Source: Rhizobium oryzihabitans
GTDB taxonomy: Bacteria; Pseudomonadota; Alphaproteobacteria; Rhizobiales; Rhizobiaceae
Reading direction: 5' to 3'
Assembly (NCBI RefSeq): GCF_010669145.1
Contig: NZ_CP048635.1
Coordinates: 496,001 to 560,000, forward strand
Length of the DNA: 64,000 nt
The notes beneath the pieces are model-generated. The model searched no databases, was not told the DNA's origin, and was given only the letters and a program-made list of their open reading frames with translations. The first letter of the stretch is position 1, and every line of letters begins with the position of its first letter. This document shows, in pieces, positions 19,239 to 27,458 of this stretch. Made by a program: the position numbers and the translations under genes.

Positions 19239-20291
19239 TCACTTCGCAGCAGGTTGCAGTAAAGAAAGGGCGCGCGGATCGACCCAATCGTTCACATCGA
19301 AATCGTCAGGGATGAATTTCCATTCCAGCAGGAAATCCTTGAAGTGACTGAGCGCATCCAGCTCCGCCGGATCGAGATCGAGCCTCAGGCTTCGGTACAC
19401 ATCCGCCCCGTTGGCGGCGATAACCGCTTCCTCGCTGACACCGATCTCGCGGGCGATGAAACGCACCGCTTCCGCCGGATTATCATTCGCCCAGCCGGAA
19501 ACCCGCTGTACCGTAGCCAAGAGGTCGGCGACCAGATCGGGCCTTTCATCGGTAAATCTGGCATCCACAGTCAAAGGACGTGGCGTGCCGTTATTGATGC
19601 GGATTTTCGGATCGGGGTGAAAGCCGGTCGACACGACGACGTGCGCGCCAATGAGATTGGCGACGGTGACGCCTTCCGCTCCCTTGACAAAAAACGCATC
19701 GATCTGCCCGCGATGCAATGCCGCGATCTCCTCCCCATAGGGCAGCCGGCGGCGCAAGCCATGGAACCTGTCGTCAGCCGGCCCGAGCAGCACTGGCTCG
19801 GTAGCGGTGAGATCGACCAGCTCGACCTCCGCGACGGAAAGGCCGGAAACGGTCAGTGCCGATACGATGCCCTTGAGCGATGTCGCGCGCTGGAAGTCGA
19901 TGGTTTCGTTCGGCCGTTTCGGCAGCCCGATGCGCCGGCCCTTCAGTTCGCCGCCCTTTGTTATCCCGCTGGCTGGCAGGGCTATGACCGCCTGAAACTC
20001 GTCGGTCCTTGTCAACCCGACAAGACGCGTCTGGCGTCCGCCGGATTTTGCCCAGATAGGCGGAATATTGCCGCCTTGGCGGAAAGACCAGTCCAGACGG
20101 TGATCGAAATGGCTCTGGCGAATGGCCGGGTCGGCCGCATCGCGAATGGAGGAAACGGTAATGCCATAGCCGGCGAAACTCTCCTCGATCCAGCCAAGCT
20201 GCACCGCGATGGAAAGCGGCGTGGGCGCCGGGCAACGTGTGTACCAGACTGTTTCAGGGTGGGTTGCTTGGCGAAGGGCCGCATCAGCCAT
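19239..20291 (-). CDS. DszB-like sulfinate desulfinase (usually annotated as sulfonate-binding protein)
   Basis: The intact 350-residue protein has the periplasmic-binding-protein fold family of SsuA/NMT1 but no signal peptide or lipobox, so it should be cytoplasmic. It aligns with the desulfinase DszB: YTRCPAPTP matches YSNCPVPN (Cys20 to Cys27), and SHFDHRLDWSFRQGGNIPP matches the segment with His60 and Arg70 (His61 and Arg71 here, same 10-residue spacing, followed by the conserved Gly-Gly). DszB cleaves an aryl sulfinate to sulfite. I infer that this enzyme desulfinates a sulfinate made by the neighbouring monooxygenases. It is first in the minus-strand run. The alternative is a non-catalytic binding protein. 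Confidence 0.78.
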   Translation of the reverse strand: MADAALRQATHPETVWYTRCPAPTPLSIAVQLGWIEESFAGYGITVSSIRDAADPAIRQSHFDHRLDWSFRQGGNIPPIWAKSGGRQTRLVGLTRTDEFQAVIALPASGITKGGELKGRRIGLPKRPNETIDFQRATSLKGIVSALTVSGLSVAEVELVDLTATEPVLLGPADDRFHGLRRRLPYGEEIAALHRGQIDAFFVKGAEGVTVANLIGAHVVVSTGFHPDPKIRINNGTPRPLTVDARFTDERPDLVADLLATVQRVSGWANDNPAEAVRFIAREIGVSEEAVIAANGADVYRSLRLDLDPAELDALSHFKDFLLEWKFIPDDFDVNDWVDPRALSLLQPAAK

Positions 20292-20357
20292 GGCGTTCGT
20301 CCTCTCAATTGTGATCTGGGCAGCACGCTACACGTCATAAAATATTTTCTATAGATA

Positions 20358-20367
20358 AAGTGTACTA
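20358..20367. promoter_or_regulatory. Putative operator in the divergent desulfinase/monooxygenase promoter region
   Basis: AAGTGTACTA matches the TAGT-NN-ACTA core at 3072-3081 and 23232-23241 with one mismatch. It lies 67 bp upstream of the DszB-like start at 20291, inside an AT-rich stretch (20335-20370). The rest of the 362-bp gap 20292-20653 contains no convincing ORF. Confidence 0.35.
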
Positions 20368-20653
20368 TTTGAGAGGCCGTTGAGGAAATTCGTTTCCATA
20401 TCAACGGCGCTTTACGCTTCTGAAAAAATATCCTTTCGGAAATGACATCATTTTCGGACGAAGCTTCGACAGCTAACGGCGCTCGACGTGGGGGCGTCTC
20501 CCGGGAGCGGACAGCCATGGCGCGAAAGTTTTTCTTCTCCTGACAGCAAGGATTTTTAACTCGCGACCGGAACCCCGGCTGTTACGCTTCCCCGCAATTG
20601 CGCCGGATGTGCAAGCCGGCAATCCAACAGACCCAAAAAGAAAAAGTGGCAGC

Positions 20654-21961
20654 ATGAGCACGAACAAACGCCGGCTCAATCTCAATGTCGGCATCAACAC
20701 CACCGGATACCTCGCCAATGCCTGGAAATACAGGAGCGGAGACCGGCACGATATCAATGACATCGGCTATTACCGGCGACTGGCGGAACTGGCCCACAAA
20801 GGCCGGTTCGACGCCGTGTTCCTTTCGGATCATCCAGCATTACTGACCGACCCGACAAGCCGGCCGTTTCACACCATCGATCCGCTCATCCTCTCCACAT
20901 CGCTTGCCGCACAGGTGCCGGATATCGGCTTTGTGGCGACGGTGTCCTCCACCTATAATTCGCCCTATAATTTTGCGAGACGAACGCAATCCATCGATAT
21001 CGTCACCGGCGGCCGGTTGATCGTCAACATCGTCTCCTCCTTCAATCCCAGTGTCGCCGCCAATTTCGGCAACGACCCGCTGCCGCCGCGCAATGAGCGA
21101 TATGCCAAGGCGACCGAATTTCTCGATGTCGCGAAAAAGCTCTGGTCGAGCTGGGATCCCCGCCGCGAAGGCGAGGTGCCCGAAGGCCGCTTCTGGGATG
21201 CAGCTACAGCCGAGACGATCGATCATGAGGGGCAATATTTCCATGTGAAAGGCCCGCTCAACGTGCCGCGCGGACAGCAGGGTCACCCCGTCATTGCCCA
21301 GGCCGGCGCTTCCGAAGGCGGCATTGATCTGGCGGCGCGTCACGGCGAGATCATCTATTGCAACATATTGTCCCGCCCCGCCGGCCAGGCCTTTGGCAAA
21401 AAGGTCCGTGACCGCGCCGTCTCCTTCGGCCGCGATCCCTCGGGCATCCGCATCGTTCCGGGTCTCGTCGTCATTCTCGGAGAGACGCGTGAGGAAGCGT
21501 TGCGCAAACACGAACTTTACAGCGGAACCGGCTCGGAAGACGGTCTTCTGGCACGGTTCGCCAAGGAAAACGGTATCGATCCGCGTGATTTTGATCCCGA
21601 CGCGAAGCTGGATGCGGAACGCTTCATTCCCGACCAGAACCGGCAATGGGCAGTCGGCATGGGGCTTGGCCTTTCCGATCTGCTGAGCCATGAAAAGCTC
21701 ACCGCCCGCGAGGCCGTGCGGCGCTCGGAGGGGCACCATCGGCTGCTGCTTGGCACACCGGAAGAGGTGGCGGACGGCATCATCGACCTCTGGCAGGACG
21801 GCACGGTTGACGGCTACACATTGCAGCCGCCCCGCGCCCCTGATGATATCGCCGAATTCGTCCAACAAGTCGTGCCGGTGCTTCAGGATCGTGGCGTTTA
21901 CCCGCGCGAATACGAAGGCACGACTATACGCGACAGATACGGCCTGCCCCAGCCGGACTGA
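20654..21961 (+). CDS. DszA/NtaA-family FMN-dependent monooxygenase (second)
   Basis: From the ATG at 20654 the protein has 435 residues; an upstream frame to 20609 has no ribosome site. It is a luciferase-like enzyme of the NtaA/SnaA/DszA group: GINTTGYLANAWKY, FVATVSSTYNSPYNFAR, TGGRLIVNIVSSFNP, LNVPRGQQGHPVIAQAGASE and a C-terminal YPREYEGTTIRDRYGLPQPD. It is only distantly similar to the one at 10417 and probably has another substrate. It is transcribed divergently from the DszB-like gene, sharing the 20292-20653 regulatory gap. Confidence 0.87.
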   Translation: MSTNKRRLNLNVGINTTGYLANAWKYRSGDRHDINDIGYYRRLAELAHKGRFDAVFLSDHPALLTDPTSRPFHTIDPLILSTSLAAQVPDIGFVATVSSTYNSPYNFARRTQSIDIVTGGRLIVNIVSSFNPSVAANFGNDPLPPRNERYAKATEFLDVAKKLWSSWDPRREGEVPEGRFWDAATAETIDHEGQYFHVKGPLNVPRGQQGHPVIAQAGASEGGIDLAARHGEIIYCNILSRPAGQAFGKKVRDRAVSFGRDPSGIRIVPGLVVILGETREEALRKHELYSGTGSEDGLLARFAKENGIDPRDFDPDAKLDAERFIPDQNRQWAVGMGLGLSDLLSHEKLTAREAVRRSEGHHRLLLGTPEEVADGIIDLWQDGTVDGYTLQPPRAPDDIAEFVQQVVPVLQDRGVYPREYEGTTIRDRYGLPQPD

Positions 21962-21977
21962 CACTGTTCCCCCCATC

Positions 21978-22014
21978 CTTCGCCATTCCGACGCTCGGCG
22001 CAGGAATGGCGAAG
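21978..22014. terminator. Bidirectional hairpin between convergent monooxygenase genes
   Basis: CTTCGCCATTCC (21978-21989) pairs perfectly with GGAATGGCGAAG (22003-22014), a 12-bp stem in the 64-bp gap between two convergent genes. No clear T-run follows on either strand. Confidence 0.6.
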
Positions 22015-22025
22015 TCGTGACGACG

Positions 22026-23054
22026 CTATTGAGCTGTCGCCACTTTCAAAACGGGCCGCCCGCCGGAAAGCTGCGGCACGACGGACGCGAAATCCGTCAC
22101 GATCTGGCGATAGTCTTCCGGCTGGAATTCATAGGGCAGTTCCAGACGGAATTCCGAGACATGCGGCAGAACGGGATCGCGCGACAGCTTCCCCAGAATT
22201 TCATCCGTCGTCCCGACGATATCAGGCAGAAAAAGCGTGCGGCGCGCACCATGCGGCGTATGCGTGCGCTTGTCACGCTCAGCCGCAAATTCGGTATAAC
22301 GGCGGCGGGTCGCCGGGCTGGCGCTGTCCGTCGGCAGGATCACGCGACCGAGTGCGACGCGCGGCTGGCGCTCATGCGCCCATTCCTGCCGGAAGCGGGC
22401 AACGAGGGCCGCCTGTGCCGCCAGAAAATCATCGGTATTTTCACCGCTGACGATATTGCCGGTCAGGAGATTAAAGCCCGCCTTCCCCGCCCAGCGCGCG
22501 GAATTCTGCGATCCGCCGCCATACCACAGCCGGTCGGTCAAACCCCTGGCAAAGGGCCGAAGGCGCGGCACCTGCGCGCCCGCCGCATTGCCCGCCTCCG
22601 TTTCGCTGGACAGCGGTTCCGATCTCAAGGCCCTGGCGAGCTTTTCGGCACGGGCATGGCTGAAATCCGCATCGGGTGCCGTATCGACGTAATCCGAAAT
22701 CAGATGGGCGAAAGGCGGCGCGCCCACGGAAACGCCGACATTCAGCCGTCCGTGTGACAGCACATCTACGGTGGCGAGATCTTCGGCCAGCCGGAAAGGG
22801 TTCTCGTAACCGAGCTGGATGACGGCGGTGCCGAGCCCGATCCGCTTCGTGCGCTGCGACGCCGCTGCGAGAAAGGTGGCAGCCGAGGACACGCCGCGTT
22901 CCAGATGGCGCTGGCGAACCCAGGCGCTGTCATAACCCAGCGCCTCCCCGGCTTCGAAAAGCTGCAGGGTTTCCTCCAGCCCCAGCGCTGGATCATCATC
23001 ATGATAATTGCCGGGAACCAGAAAGGCGAAGTGGGAGATATGGGAAAGGGGCAT
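22026..23054 (-). CDS. Luciferase-like flavin-dependent oxidoreductase
   Basis: This 342-residue member of the bacterial luciferase family is recognised by HFAFLVPGNYHDDD at the N-terminus, SAWVRQRHLERGVSSAATFL, RIGLGTAVIQLGYENPFRLA, LSHGRLNVGVSVGAPP and LTGNIVSGEN. It is not close to DszA or SfnG. A single-gene unit, it lies next to the second DszA-like gene, and its upstream gap holds a TAGTCTACTA motif shared with the other island promoters. Oxygenation of a sulfur or other small organic compound is plausible, but the substrate cannot be read. Confidence 0.78.
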   Translation of the reverse strand: MPLSHISHFAFLVPGNYHDDDPALGLEETLQLFEAGEALGYDSAWVRQRHLERGVSSAATFLAAASQRTKRIGLGTAVIQLGYENPFRLAEDLATVDVLSHGRLNVGVSVGAPPFAHLISDYVDTAPDADFSHARAEKLARALRSEPLSSETEAGNAAGAQVPRLRPFARGLTDRLWYGGGSQNSARWAGKAGFNLLTGNIVSGENTDDFLAAQAALVARFRQEWAHERQPRVALGRVILPTDSASPATRRRYTEFAAERDKRTHTPHGARRTLFLPDIVGTTDEILGKLSRDPVLPHVSEFRLELPYEFQPEDYRQIVTDFASVVPQLSGGRPVLKVATAQ

Positions 23055-23231
23055 GGCTGTAAGGTCCGGAAATGAGTGTTGAAGCTTAGCAGCGCAGATG
23101 CAGCCATCCCCGTTCCGGACAGCCGTTCAATGCGGCGCATGCCCACGCAGAATGCATGATGACAGGCACGGCTGGCACGGCATGTTCGTTTATAGTCCCG
23201 GCCTTTGTTGAAAGATCATTGCGCGATTCAA

Positions 23232-23241
23232 TAGTCTACTA
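23232..23241. promoter_or_regulatory. TAGTCTACTA motif upstream of the luciferase-like gene
   Basis: The perfect TAGT-CT-ACTA palindrome matches 3072-3081 (TAGT-CA-ACTA). It lies 178 bp upstream of the gene starting at 23054 in an AT-rich part of the 438-bp gap 23055-23492. That gap also contains a spurious 67-codon frame on the minus strand that I do not call. Confidence 0.35.
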
Positions 23242-23410
23242 AAATTATGAATTACTGTACCCCTCCTTTGAATAGGCCGCACTCACGCCTCCAGTCAGAT
23301 TTTCTTTTCCGAAGAGGCAAATATCCTTTGTTGCCCTCTCACATTGAAGAGCTGTGCGACACAGTGCGCAAATGGCCTTGATTTTTCGCACCAACATGTA
23401 ATACAGATTA

Positions 23411-23445
23411 TCATACATGTTGACAAATAACGCAGACATGTATGA
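23411..23445. promoter_or_regulatory. Inverted-repeat operator over the promoter of the enolase-superfamily gene
   Basis: TCATACATGT (23411-23420) and ACATGTATGA (23436-23445) form a perfect 10-bp inverted repeat with a 15-bp spacer. A consensus -35 TTGACA (23420-23425) begins inside it, so a bound protein would occlude the promoter. A third half-site, ACATGTAAT, lies just upstream near 23395. The length and symmetry suit a GntR- or LacI-type repressor; none is adjacent, the nearest candidate being the FadR-type gene at 31950. Confidence 0.6.
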
Positions 23446-23492
23446 CATTGCAGCAGCTACAAACGCCGCGATACCTGCATGAGGGAGGAATT

Positions 23493-24641
23493 ATGATCAT
23501 CACCGACGTCGAGGTTCGTGTTTTCCGCACGACGACCCGTCGGCACTCGGACAGTGCCGGTCACGCACATCCGGGTCCGGCGCATCAGGTGGAACAGGCC
23601 ATGCTGACCATCCGCACGGAAGACGGTCAGGAAGGCCACTCCTTCACCGCGCCGGAGATCGTTCGCCCGCATGTGATCGAAAAATTCGTCAAGAAAGTCC
23701 TGATCGGCGAAGACCACCGCGACCGGGAACGTCTGTGGCAGGACCTTGCCCACTGGCAACGCGGCTCGGCGGCGCAGCTGACGGACCGCACGCTGGCCGT
23801 GGTGGATTGCGCGCTCTGGGACCTTGCCGGTCGCAGCCTCGGGCAACCTGTATACAAGTTGATCGGCGGTTATCGCAACAAGGTGCTCGCCTATGGCTCC
23901 ATCATGTGCGGCGACGAGCTGGAAGACGGGCTTGCAACCCCTGAAGATTACGGCCGGTTTGCCGAAACGCTGGTGAAGCGCGGCTACAAGGGCATCAAGC
24001 TCCACACCTGGATGCCGCCCGTCAGCTGGGCGCCGGATGTGAAGATGGACCTCAAGGCCTGCGCGGCCGTACGCGAGGCGGTCGGCCCCGACATTCGCCT
24101 GATGATCGACGCCTTTCACTGGTATTCCCGCACCGATGCGCTGGCGCTGGGTCGCGGCCTTGAAAAGCTCGGCTTCGACTGGATCGAAGAGCCGATGGAT
24201 GAGCAGTCGCTCTCCTCCTACAAGTGGCTTTCCGACAATCTCGATATTCCCGTCGTCGGCCCGGAAAGTGCGGCCGGCAAGCACTGGCATCGCGCGGAAT
24301 GGATCAAGGCCGGCGCCTGCGATATTCTCCGCACCGGCGTCAACGATGTCGGTGGCATCACGCCGGCGCTCAAAACCATGCATCTCGCCGAAGCCTTCGG
24401 CATGGAATGCGAGGTGCATGGCAATACGGCCATGAATCTTCACGTGGTCGCCGCCACCAAGAATTGCCGCTGGTATGAGCGCGGCCTCTTGCACCCCTTC
24501 CTCGAATATGATGACGGCCACGACTATCTGAAGTCGCTGTCCGACCCGATGGATCACGACGGCTTCGTCCACGTTCCCGACCGGCCGGGCCTTGGCGAGG
24601 ATATCGATTTCACCTTCATCGACAATAACCGGGTGAGGTAG
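23493..24641 (+). CDS. Mandelate racemase/muconate lactonizing (enolase superfamily) enzyme
   Basis: The start at 23493 is preceded by GGGAGGAA and gives 382 residues. The capping domain is followed by a barrel with the mandelate-racemase layout: KxH in GYKGIKLHTW, metal ligands Asp in LMIDAFHWY, Glu in WIEEPM and Glu in VGPESA, and the catalytic-side His in CEVHGNTAMNLH. Such enzymes abstract the alpha proton of a carboxylate, usually dehydrating sugar acids or racemising. The specific substrate is unclear. It leads a plus-strand unit with an SGNH hydrolase (3-bp gap) and an ABC binding protein, suggesting uptake and processing of an esterified or lactonised acid. Confidence 0.85.
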   Translation: MIITDVEVRVFRTTTRRHSDSAGHAHPGPAHQVEQAMLTIRTEDGQEGHSFTAPEIVRPHVIEKFVKKVLIGEDHRDRERLWQDLAHWQRGSAAQLTDRTLAVVDCALWDLAGRSLGQPVYKLIGGYRNKVLAYGSIMCGDELEDGLATPEDYGRFAETLVKRGYKGIKLHTWMPPVSWAPDVKMDLKACAAVREAVGPDIRLMIDAFHWYSRTDALALGRGLEKLGFDWIEEPMDEQSLSSYKWLSDNLDIPVVGPESAAGKHWHRAEWIKAGACDILRTGVNDVGGITPALKTMHLAEAFGMECEVHGNTAMNLHVVAATKNCRWYERGLLHPFLEYDDGHDYLKSLSDPMDHDGFVHVPDRPGLGEDIDFTFIDNNRVR

Positions 24642-24644
24642 GCG

Positions 24645-25274
24645 ATGAAAACGGTGCTCGCCTTTGGAGACAGTCTCACCTGGGGTGCTGACCCGGCAAC
24701 GGGTCTGAGGCACCGGCATGAGCATCGCTGGCCGGAGGTGCTGGAAACCGAGCTTTCCGGAAAGGCGAAGGTTCATGCCGAAGGGCTCGGCGGGCGCACC
24801 ACCTGTTACGACGACCATGCCGGTCCGGCCTGCCGCAACGGCGCGCGGGCGCTGGAAGTCGCGCTTTCGTGCCACATGCCGCTTGATCTCGTCATCGTCA
24901 TGCTCGGCACCAACGACATCAAACCGGTGCATGGCGGTCGCGCGGAAGCCGCCGTTTCCGGCATGCGGCGGCTGGCGCAGATCGTCGAGACCTTCATCTA
25001 CAAGCCGCGAGAGGCGGTGCCGAAACTTCTGATCGTCGCACCGCCGCCCTGCGTTGCAGGCCCGGGCGGAGAGCCCGCAGGCGGTCGCGATATCGAACAA
25101 TCAATGCGACTTGCCCCGCTCTACCGCAAACTCGCCGCCGAACTTGGGCATCACTTCTTCGATGCCGGATCGGTCGCCAGCGCCTCACCGGTGGATGGCG
25201 TGCATCTGGAGGCGCAGGCAACGGCCGCGATCGGCCGGGCGATCGCCGCTCCGGTCAGAGACATTCTTGGCTGA
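24645..25274 (+). CDS. SGNH/GDSL-family hydrolase (arylesterase-like)
   Basis: The 209-residue protein shows all SGNH blocks: GDSLTWGAD with the catalytic Ser, the Gly in AEGLGGRTT, GTNDIKP with Asn, and DGVHLE with the Asp-His pair near the C-terminus. No signal peptide is seen, so it should be cytoplasmic. It follows the enolase-superfamily gene by 3 bp and would hydrolyse an ester or lactone in the same pathway. Family members are promiscuous arylesterases or acyltransferases, so the physiological substrate remains open. Confidence 0.85.
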   Translation: MKTVLAFGDSLTWGADPATGLRHRHEHRWPEVLETELSGKAKVHAEGLGGRTTCYDDHAGPACRNGARALEVALSCHMPLDLVIVMLGTNDIKPVHGGRAEAAVSGMRRLAQIVETFIYKPREAVPKLLIVAPPPCVAGPGGEPAGGRDIEQSMRLAPLYRKLAAELGHHFFDAGSVASASPVDGVHLEAQATAAIGRAIAAPVRDILG

Positions 25275-25353
25275 TCATGCGAAGCCTGTGGAGGAACAGG
25301 CGCGTGGATCGAAACGTGGAAAGGCCGTATGAACCGGCCGTATGGGAGGAAAA

Positions 25354-26952
25354 ATGAGACATTTTCTTGCAACCGCCGCACTGGGCGCACTGCTGATCGG
25401 CGCCGTGCCGCTCAGTGTCTTTGCCGAAACGCCGAAGGACCAGCTCATCGTCGCCACGACCATGAGCAATATTCTGACCCTCGATCCCGCCGCCATTACC
25501 GGCCGCGAGACGGTGCAGGTTCTCAACAACATCTATGACACGCTGGTGGTGCTTTCCCCTGAAGATCGCAGCGTCCAGCCCCGCCTTGCCGAACGCTGGG
25601 AGATCGCCGAGGACCGGAAATCGATCCGTTTCCACCTGCGCGCCGACGCCAAATTCGCCTCCGGCAACGCCGTGACGGCAAAGGACGTGGCGTGGAGCCT
25701 GAAGCGGCTGCTCGCCCGCAATCTGGCGCAATCGTCTTTCCTCAAAACGCGCGGTTTCAAGCTGGAAGAGGCCGACAAGCTCTTCGTTGCCGAAAACGAT
25801 CAGACCTTCGTGCTCAATATTCCAAAGCCTGATGATCCCAACCTGCTGCTGATGATCCTTGCACAGAATGGTCCGGGCTCGATCATCGACAGCCAGACGG
25901 CGCTTGCCAATGAAAAGGACGGCGATCTGGGCGGCGCATGGCTGACGCTCAATTCGGCAGGCTCCGGCCCCTTCAAACTGACCCAGTGGAAATCCAACGA
26001 ATATATCATCCTCACCCGCAACGATGATTATTGGGGTGAAAAAGCCAAGATGAAGCGCGTCCTGATGCGCCATCTGCCGGAATCGCAATCGCAACGCCTG
26101 ATGCTGGAAAAGGGCGATATCGATGTCGCCTATTCCCTGCAGGCGCCGGATCTGAAGTCGCTGGAAGCCGACAAGACCATCGCCATCGAATCCACACCCG
26201 GCTCCGGTTTTTATTACCTCAGCGTTTCGATGAAGGATGAGAAATTCGCGAACAAGAAGGTGCGCGAGGCCCTGCGTTACCTGATCGATTACGACGGCCT
26301 CGACAAGGCGGTCATGCCCTATTACGGCAAGCTGCACCAGCGTTCTCTCAGCACCGGTGTCATGGGCGCGCTGCCCGATCAAGGCTACAAGCTCGATGTC
26401 GAAAAAGCCAAGGCGCTTCTGGCTGAAGCCGGTTATCCGAACGGTTTCAAGACGACACTGCGCGTGCTTTCGGAAGACCCCTTCATGAAGGCTGCAACGG
26501 CGATCCAGAACACGCTGGCGCAGGCCGGCATTCAGGCCGAGTTGATCAGCGGTTCCGGCGACCAGATTTACGGCGCCATGCGCGAGCGGAACTTCGAACT
26601 GCTTCTCGGCCGTGGCGGCGGCGGCCAGCAGCCGCATCCGGACAACAACCTGCGCTCCATCGCCTATAATCCGAACAATGCGGACGACGCCAAACTGACC
26701 AACTATCAGAGCTGGCGCACGAGCTTCTTCGATGAGAAGCTGAACAAGATGATCGAGGAAGCCCTTGTCGAACGTGACGTGGCGAAACAGACGAAGCTTT
26801 ATGAAGACCTGCAGGCCTATATGGACGAGATCGTCATGTCCATTCAGCCCTTCTCGGAAGTCATCGACACCGCCGCTTTCCGCAGTGACATCAAGGGCAT
26901 GATCGTCAGCCCCTGGCTCTCGCGCTTCGAAGAGGTGAGCAAGGAGCGGTAA
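25354..26952 (+). CDS. ABC transporter family-5 substrate-binding protein
   Basis: The 532-residue protein starts at 25354 behind GGGAGGAAAA. A Sec signal peptide (MRHFLATAALGALLIGAVPL) ends near VFAETP. The SBP_bac_5 body is distinct from the three sulfur-island paralogues. It is third in the unit with the enolase-superfamily and SGNH genes and converges on the four-gene transporter at 27459-30967, which lacks its own binding protein; the two very probably work together. A terminator follows at 27092-27118. Confidence 0.87.
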   Translation: MRHFLATAALGALLIGAVPLSVFAETPKDQLIVATTMSNILTLDPAAITGRETVQVLNNIYDTLVVLSPEDRSVQPRLAERWEIAEDRKSIRFHLRADAKFASGNAVTAKDVAWSLKRLLARNLAQSSFLKTRGFKLEEADKLFVAENDQTFVLNIPKPDDPNLLLMILAQNGPGSIIDSQTALANEKDGDLGGAWLTLNSAGSGPFKLTQWKSNEYIILTRNDDYWGEKAKMKRVLMRHLPESQSQRLMLEKGDIDVAYSLQAPDLKSLEADKTIAIESTPGSGFYYLSVSMKDEKFANKKVREALRYLIDYDGLDKAVMPYYGKLHQRSLSTGVMGALPDQGYKLDVEKAKALLAEAGYPNGFKTTLRVLSEDPFMKAATAIQNTLAQAGIQAELISGSGDQIYGAMRERNFELLLGRGGGGQQPHPDNNLRSIAYNPNNADDAKLTNYQSWRTSFFDEKLNKMIEEALVERDVAKQTKLYEDLQAYMDEIVMSIQPFSEVIDTAAFRSDIKGMIVSPWLSRFEEVSKER

Positions 26953-26963
26953 GGCATCCCACT

Positions 26964-27045
26964 CGCCGTCATCCTCGGGCTCGACCCGAGGAGCCATGGC
27001 TCCAACCGTCCATGGATCCTCGCCTCAAGGGCGAGGATGACGGCG
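26964..27045. repeat. Intergenic palindromic element of the GTCATCCTCGGG class
   Basis: Outer arms CGCCGTCATCCTCG (26964-26977) and CGAGGATGACGGCG (27032-27045) are perfectly complementary. Inside are smaller hairpins built on CCTCGGGCTCGACCCGAGG and on paired CCATGG sites. A related element lies at 55567-55639. Three signals (this one, a terminator and the next repeat) fill most of the 506-bp gap 26953-27458. Confidence 0.75.
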
Positions 27046-27091
27046 GAGGGACGCGAAGATAACGGTGGAGAAGTTTCGTTTTACGATACCC

Positions 27092-27118
27092 AAGGCGCGG
27101 CTAACACCGCGCCTTTTT
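27092..27118 (+). terminator. Rho-independent terminator after the binding-protein gene
   Basis: AGGCGCGG (27093-27100) pairs with CCGCGCCT (27107-27114) and is followed by TTTTT. It ends the plus-strand unit that begins at 23493. Confidence 0.82.
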
Positions 27119-27172
27119 GCTGGTAACGAGGTTTACAAAGCCGATGCGTTCGGCGAAATCGGGACATCCGCA

Positions 27173-27292
27173 CTCCGTCACCCCGGACTTGATCCGGGGT
27201 CCAGTGCGATCAAGTCCTTGATCGCGAAAGAGTCCTTTCACGGCGCAGACGCGCCGTGGCTGGATGCCGGATCAAGTCCGGCATGACGGAAG
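27173..27292 (-). repeat. Rhizobial intergenic palindromic element, copy B
   Basis: This 120-bp element is the inverted counterpart of 14095-14232. Reverse-complemented, it reads CTTCCGTCATGCCGG through the GATCAAGGACTTGATC hairpin to CCGGGGTGACGGAG, with only scattered differences and without the roughly 18-base insertion. It lies between convergent terminators. Confidence 0.78.
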
Positions 27293-27367
27293 GAAGGGTT
27301 TCGTACTTCGTTAGCAGGCCAAGGCGCAGTTGCCGGTCCGCCTTTCCAACTTGCCCCAAAACCGTCC

Positions 27368-27398
27368 AAAAAATTGCCCGGCACTGAAGGCCGGGCAA
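27368..27398 (-). terminator. Rho-independent terminator of the transporter operon
   Basis: TTGCCCGGC (27374-27382) pairs with GCCGGGCAA (27390-27398); on the minus strand a T-run corresponding to 27368-27373 follows. It ends the operon 30967-27459. Confidence 0.85.
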
Positions 27399-27458
27399 GG
27401 AAGGAGGATTTTATTATTCGTGACGCCCCGGAGGAGGACGATCACGCTTTGGGAGCTG

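Noticed and set aside
23245..23448. 67-codon minus-strand frame in the AT-rich gap before the enolase-superfamily gene
   Set aside because: No ribosome site, overlaps the promoter and inverted repeat, and its composition is not protein-like.
23457..25100. 547-codon frame opposite the enolase-superfamily and SGNH genes
   Set aside because: It is antisense to two genes with complete active-site motifs; long antisense frames are common at this GC content.
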